Part shown: piece by piece, positions 57,355-64,000 of the stretch
Position numbering within the stretch: position 1 is the stretch's first letter
Layout: each line of letters begins with the position of its first letter
DNA from: Senegalimassilia sp003474385
GTDB lineage: Bacteria; Actinomycetota; Coriobacteriia; Coriobacteriales; Eggerthellaceae
Length of the DNA stretch: 64,000 bases
Direction of reading: 5' to 3'
Assembly: GCF_003474385.1 (NCBI RefSeq)
Contig: NZ_QUCY01000016.1
Location: 1-64,000, forward strand
Notes under the pieces: model-generated
The model's input: the letters and a program-made list of their open reading frames with translations, nothing else
Told to the model about the DNA's origin: nothing
Database searches by the model: none
Translations under genes and position numbers: made by a program

Positions 57355-60153
57355 GTGCAAAAGGTTGCGGAAAAAGAGGGCTTGTGGCGGCTTGAGCCGC
57401 GCGAGAAGCTGTTGGGCGTGCGTTGCAAGGTCTTGCGCGACGCCATGCCCGCGCTCGCCGACGGCACGGTTTTTTCCGGGGCGTTCGGCGTGGTGGGCGG
57501 CCGCGTGATGCGGCCGAAGCCGAAAAGCGGTGGCATGTACCTGGTGCATCTGGAGGGCGATTCCCCCAGCGACCAGGCCATGCGCATTGTGGCGTACCTG
57601 GACAGGTACGGGCGCGTGTTCGCTTGCGACGAGCCGCAGGTCGCGCCGCCGGCGCGCACTCCCGACATGGAGATCGCCCGATTCAACGACGTGGCCCAGG
57701 ACGCAGTGAAAACCGCCGGATACGTGTACGTGCATGACGGCGAGGGCGACGCGGCGCGCTGCGTGGCGGCCTACAAGGGAACGGCCGATTTATATAAAGT
57801 ATCGGACACGTGGTATCGCTTCGGTGAGCGCAAGGCCATGACTTACAAGGAGTTCATGGCGCGCGCGTATTTCGCGCTGTGCTTCCGGCCGGCCATGGGT
57901 GCGCCCGCCGTCCCCAGCCGCGGCGTCATGGGCGTCCTCGACGCTTTGGGGCCCGAAAAACCGTTCGAGGCGCTGCGCGAGCTTGCGGGCCAGGTTCAGC
58001 GTGCGCTGTCCGACCCTCAGCTCGAGGCCCCCGGTGCCGTCAGGCTTCTGCTGGAGAACCTCAAGCAGGCGGGCCTGTTCGCCATCCATGAGCGCGGCGT
58101 TTCCGACGAAGCGGTGCGCCTGGTGCGCTCCACGAAGTACGCGCACTTGGCCTACCTGGTCCGCAACCAGGAGGATGCCGACATCTCCGATCAGGAGCTG
58201 TGGGGGATCGAGGCGGCGCTCAACCGCTTCATCCTGTTGTGCGAACGCATGGACGATCGCGCCGATGCTGCGGGCCTCGACGAGTGCCGCCAAGCCGATG
58301 CGCAGCTGTTCGTCGCGGTGGGCGAGCAGGACCTGGCGGGCGGCATGCCCGATGGCGCCCCGTCCGGGCATGAGGGCGGCGAATGGGGCGTGCGCTGCCG
58401 CTTGGCGCTGGCAATCGAGCAGCTGCGCCTTCCCGTGCGCGTGGATGTGGAGCTTGCGGGCGATATCGGCGCCGGTCAGGCAGCGTTTTGCCTGACCATG
58501 CCGCCGGAGGGCATGGTGCCGGGCGCTACAGGCGGCGAACAGGGGGCTGCGCTTCCCTACGTCATGCGCGTGGGCCTGCTGCTCGCCGACCACGCTTTCG
58601 CCACCGAGCCGGGCATTGCCCAGGTGAAGCTGATGGCGTTCCCGCTGCCCGACCCGCAGGCGCCGCAGGATGCGTCTGCCGCAGGATCGCTGCAGCCCGT
58701 GCCCGCGGTGCTGGGCGCGCCGGCCGCGTCGGAGCAGTTGCGCGATTCTCGGGAAACGGCGCTGTTCGAGGTCGATCTGGACCGTGCGCTGTACGCTGAG
58801 CGCGGCGGTTTCAAGCAAGCTATCGCGGGTGATCCCCGTGAGCTGCTCGATGTCGCGGGAGCGCGTTATGACGTTGCCGACGCCCAGGTGCCGCGCCAGC
58901 GCGTGATGCACCCCGTGTTCGAGTCGTGGAGCGCCGATGACCAGGCAGGTGAGCTTCCGACGTGGGCGCAAGGGCTCTTGGGCGCAAAGTGCGAGCGCGA
59001 TCTCGATATCGAATACGACACGGCGTATCGCCGCATGGCCGAGGGCCTGGCGGATTCGCTTGTGGAAGCGCAGAGCGCCACCGAGGCCATCGCCGCCGTG
59101 CGCCGCGTGCAGTCCGCCGCGCTCGAAGCGAAGGACGAGCGCGCCGTCTCGGCCTGCACGCGCCTGATGGCCGCGCTTGCCGAGGGCTCCATCGACGCCG
59201 CCGATCAGAACGCGGTGGTGGGGCGCTTCTTGGGCGAGGACCGTTGCCTGGTGGCGCTCGGCCGCGCGCATTCGCTTGCCGAGACCGATCCCGCAGCTGC
59301 CGTGGAAGCGCTCATCGGCGCCATCGCCGAGGCTCAGCTGCTCGACGGATTCGCCGACGGCTCCCAAGAGGTGTACCGTGCGTTCGACAGCTACAGCGCC
59401 AGGGTACTGTACAACGTTTCTCGTGCAACGCAGCCGGTACCGATTGATGGCAATCCAGTCGACCCTGGTCAGGGGCCTGCAGCCGATCCGGCATCCGAAA
59501 GCGTCGCGGTCCCCGATGCCGTGGCCGACGCCGGCAAGCGCGTGCGTGTGGTGCCCGACTCGTTCTACCTGTGCCACCTGGAGGTCACGCACTTGCTGGA
59601 GCGTTCGTTCGGGCGCGCCGACGAGGCGCTGCGCTACGGCCGCGCCGCCGTGGCCATGGGCCCGTCGTGCGCTATGGGCTATCGGGTGCTCGGGCGCGCC
59701 TATATGCTCCAAGGCGATATGGGCCGCGCCTTTGACGTGCTGCGCACGGGCCTTCGCGTCTCCCTGCAGCCTACCGACATCGCGTTCATGTACTACCAGC
59801 TGGGATACGTGATGTGGAAGCGCGGCAGAGCCGACGCGGGCGTGGCATGCTATCTGAAAGCGGTCGAGGCATCGTCGTCCATAACCATGCAGGCCACGGC
59901 CGAGCTGCGCGAGCTGGTGGCCGAGACCGGCGCATCCATCCCGCCGGCAGGCGGCGTGGAGGCGGCCCTCGCCGCCGAGGGAATCCCTTGCGCGCCCGCA
60001 TCCGAGACGCTCGACGTCATCGATGCGGCCCTGTCCGCCGCCTGCGATGCCGGCCTTGCCAACGTGGCCCGCAGCCTGCTCGCCACGCGCCTGCGTCATC
60101 GCCCCGACGACGCGCTCATGGGGGTGCTGCGCAGCTTCGGCGAGCCCGCGTAA
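57355..60153 (+). CDS. Large TPR-containing protein of unknown function
   Basis: 932 residues, no signal peptide, no long membrane span. The first 700 residues have no family I recognise. C-terminal tetratricopeptide repeats start near 740: LERSFGRADEALRYGRAAVAMG, GYRVLGRAYMLQGDMGRAFDVLR, then YYQLGYVMWKRGRADAGVACYLKAVE, in parts. The middle is rich in Ala, Gly, Asp and Glu. Probably an intracellular scaffold. GTG 57355 follows AAAGGATGG; TTG 57337 is possible. Alone between the HIT gene and hisS. Confidence 0.62.
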   Translation: MQKVAEKEGLWRLEPREKLLGVRCKVLRDAMPALADGTVFSGAFGVVGGRVMRPKPKSGGMYLVHLEGDSPSDQAMRIVAYLDRYGRVFACDEPQVAPPARTPDMEIARFNDVAQDAVKTAGYVYVHDGEGDAARCVAAYKGTADLYKVSDTWYRFGERKAMTYKEFMARAYFALCFRPAMGAPAVPSRGVMGVLDALGPEKPFEALRELAGQVQRALSDPQLEAPGAVRLLLENLKQAGLFAIHERGVSDEAVRLVRSTKYAHLAYLVRNQEDADISDQELWGIEAALNRFILLCERMDDRADAAGLDECRQADAQLFVAVGEQDLAGGMPDGAPSGHEGGEWGVRCRLALAIEQLRLPVRVDVELAGDIGAGQAAFCLTMPPEGMVPGATGGEQGAALPYVMRVGLLLADHAFATEPGIAQVKLMAFPLPDPQAPQDASAAGSLQPVPAVLGAPAASEQLRDSRETALFEVDLDRALYAERGGFKQAIAGDPRELLDVAGARYDVADAQVPRQRVMHPVFESWSADDQAGELPTWAQGLLGAKCERDLDIEYDTAYRRMAEGLADSLVEAQSATEAIAAVRRVQSAALEAKDERAVSACTRLMAALAEGSIDAADQNAVVGRFLGEDRCLVALGRAHSLAETDPAAAVEALIGAIAEAQLLDGFADGSQEVYRAFDSYSARVLYNVSRATQPVPIDGNPVDPGQGPAADPASESVAVPDAVADAGKRVRVVPDSFYLCHLEVTHLLERSFGRADEALRYGRAAVAMGPSCAMGYRVLGRAYMLQGDMGRAFDVLRTGLRVSLQPTDIAFMYYQLGYVMWKRGRADAGVACYLKAVEASSSITMQATAELRELVAETGASIPPAGGVEAALAAEGIPCAPASETLDVIDAALSAACDAGLANVARSLLATRLRHRPDDALMGVLRSFGEPA

Positions 60154-60379
60154 GGGTCGCCGCCCGGTTCCCTCGCAACCGCTGCGTCCGCCATCCGCTC
60201 CGCAGCCGCGCTGTCTGCGCGCAACCGACGCGCCCGTCTGCGACCTCGCGCCACGCTGATTGCGTGGGGTCGCGGCAGGCGGGCCGCCGTATGTCGGCGT
60301 CTGCGCTACAATGCAAGGGTTAACCGTTTTCAACCATCCGTATCATCGGAACATGAGTTATCGGAAGTAAGGAACCGTC

Positions 60380-61747
60380 ATGGCAATCAACTCCCCGGAG
60401 GGAACGCGCGATCTTCTGCCCGATGAGGCGAAGTTCTGGGCGCATTTCCGCGACACCGCGTTCGGCATCTTCGCCCGTTACGGCTATCAGCCCATCGAAA
60501 CGCCGCTGTTCGAGCAGACCGACCTGTTCGTGCGCGGCATCGGCCAGGCCACCGACGTGGTGTCCAAAGAGATGTTCACCGCCATCTCCGGCGAGAACCT
60601 CAAGCGCGTCATGGAAGGCGGCACCATCAAGGCGAAAAGCCGCCTGAGCCTGCGCCCCGAGGGTACCGCGGGCGTGGTCCGCGCCGTGGTGCAGCATGAC
60701 CTGGTGCCGCAGGGCGCGGCTCCGGCCAAGCTCATGTACGCCGGCCCGATGTTTCGCGCCGAGCGCCCGCAGAAGGGCCGTCAGCGCATGTTCAACCAGG
60801 TGGGCATCGAATGCCTGGGCGCGGAGGACCCCAGCGTCGACGCCGAGGGCATCATCATGCTCATGCGCTTCTACGCCGCCATCGGCGTCCCCATGGACGC
60901 CACGCGCCTGCTGGTGAACTCCATGGGCTGCGAGCAGTGCCGCCCGAAGTACCGCGAGGCCGTGCGCGAGTACATGAACGCCCACGCCGAGCACATGTGC
61001 GAGGAGTGCATGCGCCGCGCCGAGATCAACCCGCTGCGCGCCTTCGACTGCAAAAACCCCGGCTGCGCCGAGGTCATGGAGGGCGCTCCGAAGATCTCGG
61101 ATTACCTGTGCGATGACTGCCGCGAGCACTACCAGGCCGTCAAAACCTATCTGGACGGCGCGGGCATCTCCTACATCGAGGACCCCACGCTGGTCCGCGG
61201 TCTCGACTACTACACGCGCACCGTGTTCGAGGTGCAGGTCGATCAGGGCATGGGCAGCCAAAACGCCATCGGCGGCGGCGGTCGCTACGACAAGCTGGCC
61301 GAGGAAGTGGGCGGTCGCCCCACGCCGGGCTTCGGCTTCGCGCTGGGCTACGAGCGCTGCGCGCTGGCCATCCAGGCAGCGGGTCAGGCGTTCCCGAGCG
61401 CCCAGCATTGCGACGTCTTCGTGGCGTGCGTGGACGATTCCGTGCGCGCCGAGGCGTTCAGCCTGGTGCAGGCATGCCGCGATGCGGGCGTGACCGCCGA
61501 GATGGATCATCAGCACCGCAGCCTGAAAAGCCAGTTCAAGCTGGCTGACAAGGTGGGCTCGCGCATGGTCGCCGTGCTCGGCCCCGACGAGCTGGCCGCC
61601 GGTGAGGTGAAGGTGCGCAACATGGCCACCCATCACGAGCGCCTGGTGAAGCTCGATCAGGCCAAAGCACTGCTGGCCCAGTTCGGCGGCGAGCCTTTCG
61701 GAGGCGCGCATGCCAGCATCGAGGACGTGTTCGCCGGCGAGGAATAA
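60380..61747 (+). CDS. hisS: Histidyl-tRNA synthetase
   Basis: 455 residues, class IIa synthetase. Motif 1 area GYQPIETPLFEQTDLFVRG in two parts, motif 2 LRPEGTAGVVRAV and MFRAERPQKGRQRMFNQVGIE, His-specific LVRGLDYYTRTVFEV, motif 3 GGGRYDKL and GFGFALGYER. An insertion with six or more Cys (MGCEQCRPKY, CEECMRR, CKNPGCAE, CDDCREH) is of the kind common in bacterial HisRS and may bind zinc. C-terminal anticodon domain complete. aspS follows after 229 bases; the two are neighbours in many Gram-positive bacteria. Confidence 0.96.
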   Translation: MAINSPEGTRDLLPDEAKFWAHFRDTAFGIFARYGYQPIETPLFEQTDLFVRGIGQATDVVSKEMFTAISGENLKRVMEGGTIKAKSRLSLRPEGTAGVVRAVVQHDLVPQGAAPAKLMYAGPMFRAERPQKGRQRMFNQVGIECLGAEDPSVDAEGIIMLMRFYAAIGVPMDATRLLVNSMGCEQCRPKYREAVREYMNAHAEHMCEECMRRAEINPLRAFDCKNPGCAEVMEGAPKISDYLCDDCREHYQAVKTYLDGAGISYIEDPTLVRGLDYYTRTVFEVQVDQGMGSQNAIGGGGRYDKLAEEVGGRPTPGFGFALGYERCALAIQAAGQAFPSAQHCDVFVACVDDSVRAEAFSLVQACRDAGVTAEMDHQHRSLKSQFKLADKVGSRMVAVLGPDELAAGEVKVRNMATHHERLVKLDQAKALLAQFGGEPFGGAHASIEDVFAGEE

Positions 61748-61768
61748 CCCGCAAGCGCCGAGGAGCCA

Positions 61769-61790
61769 CGTGAACAGGGGACGGAGGTGC
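61769..61790. repeat. Solo half copy of the REP-like element
   Basis: Twenty-two bases starting CGTGAACAGGGGACGG match 53648-53669 exactly, with no matching right arm after them. It sits between the hisS stop and its terminator. Confidence 0.6.
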
Positions 61791-61851
61791 GTTCGCTTTG
61801 TTCGTCGGCCGTCGGAAGGCGCTTCCGCGGCGCTGCAACCATGGCATTTTC

Positions 61852-61888
61852 AAAGGAGCTGGGAGCCGGTGTGGTTTCCAGCTCCTTT
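61852..61888 (+). terminator. hisS terminator
   Basis: AAAGGAGCTGG (61852-61862) pairs with CCAGCTCCTTT (61878-61888), ending in TTTCG. A TACAAT (61896-61901) just after may be the -10 of aspS. Confidence 0.65.
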
Positions 61889-61976
61889 CGTGATGTACAA
61901 TGGCTAGGTTTGAGCAACAACCCGGGCCCGCGCTTGCGGCCGGGCGCCCATAAAGCATTGCAAGGAGCAAAAGAGA

Positions 61977-63764
61977 ATGACGGATTACATCAACGAGTTT
62001 TGCATGCACGACGCAACGTGCGGCGAGCTGCGCAAGTCCGACGTGGGCCGCGAGGTCACGCTGTGCGGTTGGGCGTGGCACAACCGCGATCACGGCGGGC
62101 TGATCTTCTGCGACCTGCGCGATCGCACCGGCTACACCCAGGTGGTCGTCGACCCCGATTGCGTGCCCGAGGAGGACTTCCACAAGGCAGAGCATCTGGG
62201 TCGCGAGTACGCCCTGCAGATCACCGGCACGGTTCGCGACCGCGGCGCCGACGCCGTGAACCCGAACATGGCCACCGGCGAGATCGAGGTGCTGGCCAGC
62301 AAGGTCAACGTGCTTAACGAATCCGTCACCCCGCCGTTCTCCATCGAGGACGGCATCGAGACCGACGAGACCACGCGCATGAAGTGGCGCTACATGGACC
62401 TTCGCCGTCCGGAGATGTACCAGTCCCTGCGCCTGCGCCACACCGTGGCCCAGGCCATGCGCGCCGCGCTGAACGAGCGCGGCTTCATCGAGGTGGAAAC
62501 GCCCATCCTGGCCAACTCCACGCCCGAGGGCGCTCGCGACTATCTGGTGCCCTCCCGTCCGAACCCGGGCAAGTTCTACGCGCTGCCGCAGTCCCCGCAG
62601 CAGTTCAAGCAGATGCTCATGGTCGGCGGCATCGAGCGCTACTACCAGATCGCCCGCTGTTTCCGCGACGAGGACCTGCGCGCCGACCGTCAGCCTGAGT
62701 TCACGCAGGTCGACATCGAGATGTCCTTCGTTCAGGAAACCGACGTCATGGACCTGATGGAGGGCGTGTTCAAGGAGGTCCTGGCCGCCGCGGGCGTGCA
62801 GCATGAGTTCCCACTGCAGCGCATGCCGTGGAAAGAGGCCATGGACCGCTTCGGCTGCGACCGTCCCGACGTGCGCTTCGGCATGGAGCTCGTCGAGCTC
62901 ACCGACATCGTGCGCGGCTGCGGCTTCGGCGTGTTTTCCAAGGCCGTCGAGGCGGGCAACGTCGTGAAGTGCATCAACGCCAAGGGCGCCGGCAACTGGT
63001 CGCGCGGCGACATCGAGAAGCTGGCCGACGTGGCTGCCGCCAACGGCGCGAAGGGCATGGCCTGGATCGCCTACACCGACGCCGACGCCGAGCTTGCGGG
63101 TAAGAGCCCCATCATCAAGTTCCTCGGCGACGAGGTCCATGGCGCCATCAAGCAGGCCGCCGGCGTCGAGCCGGGCGACTTGCTGCTGTTCGCCGCCGAT
63201 ACCTACGACACCGCTTCCGCCGTGCTCTCCGCCCTGCGCTTGCACATGGCCGAGGCCCTGAACATCCCGCGCGAGGGCCACGCCCTGCTGTGGGTCGTCG
63301 ACTTCCCCATGTTCAAGTACGACGAGGAGGAGAAGAAGTACGCCGCCGAGCATCATCCGTTCACGATGGTCCCCGAGGCCGATTGGGATAAGATCGAGAC
63401 CGATCCGCTGGCGTGCTCGAGCTATTCCTACGACATCGTCATGGACGGCTTCGAGATGGGCGGCGGCTCCATCCGTATCCACAACGCCGAGCTGCAGAAG
63501 CGCGTGCTTCGCCGCCTGGGCGTGGAAGATGAGCAGATGGAGGAGAAGTTCGGCCACCTCATCCACGCGCTTGAGCTGGGCGCCCCGCCGCACGGCGGCA
63601 TCGCGCTGGGCCTCGATCGCCTGGTCATGCTGCTGGCTGGCAAGCAGTCCATCCGCGACGTCATCGCCTTCCCGAAGACCTCCAGCGCTTCCGACCCCAT
63701 GACCGGCGCCCCGAACGCCGTCACCGGCCGCCAGCTCAAGGAAGTCTCCCTGCGACTGCTGTAG
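61977..63764 (+). CDS. aspS: Aspartyl-tRNA synthetase (bacterial type)
   Basis: 595 residues, class IIb. N-terminal OB-fold anticodon domain (VTLCGWAWHNRDHGGLIFCDLRDRTG, in part), motif 1 EVETPILANSTPEGARDYLVP in two parts, motif 2 CFRDEDLRADRQPEFTQVD, the GAD insertion (about 290-420) and motif 3 GLGLDRLVMLL. Length and GAD domain show the bacterial type; whether it also charges tRNA-Asn cannot be read here. Start follows AAGGAGCAAAAGAGA. Confidence 0.96.
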   Translation: MTDYINEFCMHDATCGELRKSDVGREVTLCGWAWHNRDHGGLIFCDLRDRTGYTQVVVDPDCVPEEDFHKAEHLGREYALQITGTVRDRGADAVNPNMATGEIEVLASKVNVLNESVTPPFSIEDGIETDETTRMKWRYMDLRRPEMYQSLRLRHTVAQAMRAALNERGFIEVETPILANSTPEGARDYLVPSRPNPGKFYALPQSPQQFKQMLMVGGIERYYQIARCFRDEDLRADRQPEFTQVDIEMSFVQETDVMDLMEGVFKEVLAAAGVQHEFPLQRMPWKEAMDRFGCDRPDVRFGMELVELTDIVRGCGFGVFSKAVEAGNVVKCINAKGAGNWSRGDIEKLADVAAANGAKGMAWIAYTDADAELAGKSPIIKFLGDEVHGAIKQAAGVEPGDLLLFAADTYDTASAVLSALRLHMAEALNIPREGHALLWVVDFPMFKYDEEEKKYAAEHHPFTMVPEADWDKIETDPLACSSYSYDIVMDGFEMGGGSIRIHNAELQKRVLRRLGVEDEQMEEKFGHLIHALELGAPPHGGIALGLDRLVMLLAGKQSIRDVIAFPKTSSASDPMTGAPNAVTGRQLKEVSLRLL

Positions 63765-63961
63765 CTCCGTCCGCCTGACGGCAGCCGGATTGCTCGATGC
63801 TGTGGGCCGCTGCGGCACCCCGTCTTCGCGCGAACCTGAGGACTTGCGTGCCAAAGCACGCTGCGCCTTCGCGTTCCCGCAGATCAGGGGTTCCGCAGCG
63901 GCCTTCGCTGATTTTTGCGCCACTTGCGATTCTTGTATCCTCCGTTCCCGAAAGGACCCTC

Positions 63962-64000
63962 ATGAAAGCTCAACGTCCGTATCCTCGCGCCATCATCACG
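63962..64000 (+). CDS. Start of a gene cut off by the window end
   Basis: ATG 63962, eight bases after GAAAGGA, opens 13 codons (MKAQRPYPRAIIT) to the edge. The ribosome binding site and frame look real. Too short to assign. Confidence 0.5.
   Translation, partial: MKAQRPYPRAIIT

Noticed and set aside
57355..60153. Frameshift or pseudogene in the large TPR gene
   Set aside because: The frame is open over 2.8 kb with uniform composition; the odd sequence is unfamiliar, not broken.

Overview
This GC-rich 64-kb window is bacterial chromosome. It reads like an actinobacterium of the class Coriobacteriia, probably Eggerthellaceae (anaerobic gut lineage). That placement rests on protein character and gene content: Gram-positive-type Tad pili without an outer-membrane secretin, feoA-feoA-feoB with a FeoB-associated Cys-rich protein, larE, and DivIC next to Ppx/GppA. 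There is no 16S rRNA gene here to confirm it. Two 10-N assembly gaps show that the sequence is a draft.

Region 1 (1-18.5 kb) is mostly housekeeping: a PerR-like Fur-family regulator, rpsA, a membrane acyltransferase fused to an SGNH domain, coaE, uvrB, an orphan larE, a GH25 muramidase-like protein, an Rrf2 regulator, a VWA/MoxR pair, a leucine-rich-repeat protein, recN and tRNA-Val(UAC).

Region 2 (18.9-38.8 kb) is the most distinctive part: a 20-kb run of tightly packed same-strand genes holding two different Tad/Flp pilus loci head to tail. Locus A (cpaB, tadZ, tadA, tadB, tadC, flp, TadE-like genes, a large TadG-like gene, DUF192, a zinc-ribbon gene, an A24 prepilin peptidase) looks complete. 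Locus B (divergent pilin-like gene, three TadE/G-like genes, a second cpaB, tadA, tadB, tadC) has no tadZ and no peptidase of its own. Its pilin-like proteins lack the canonical Glu at position +5. A twin-arginine-signal secreted protein with lectin-like regions closes the run.

Region 3 (39-48.4 kb) has thrC with a ModE-like regulator, the feo ferrous-iron uptake genes, a short DtxR-family regulator preceded by a promoter and terminator bracketing an unassigned structured RNA, a DivIC-like division protein and Ppx/GppA. Region 4 (48.5-64 kb) has tRNA-Leu(UAA), a polyprenyl diphosphate synthase, a peptidoglycan-binding-domain protein, leuCD and leuB separated by an opposing zinc-ribbon gene and REP-like palindromes, a HIT protein, a large TPR protein, hisS, aspS and the first 13 codons of one more gene.

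Working together: the Tad loci plus the secreted protein make a surface adhesion module. The feo genes, DtxR-like regulator and candidate metal-box palindromes make an iron module. leuB, leuC and leuD supply two steps of leucine synthesis. Many genes share an extended -10 promoter of the form TGGTAYNMT. No CRISPR array, rRNA, prophage or insertion sequence was seen.
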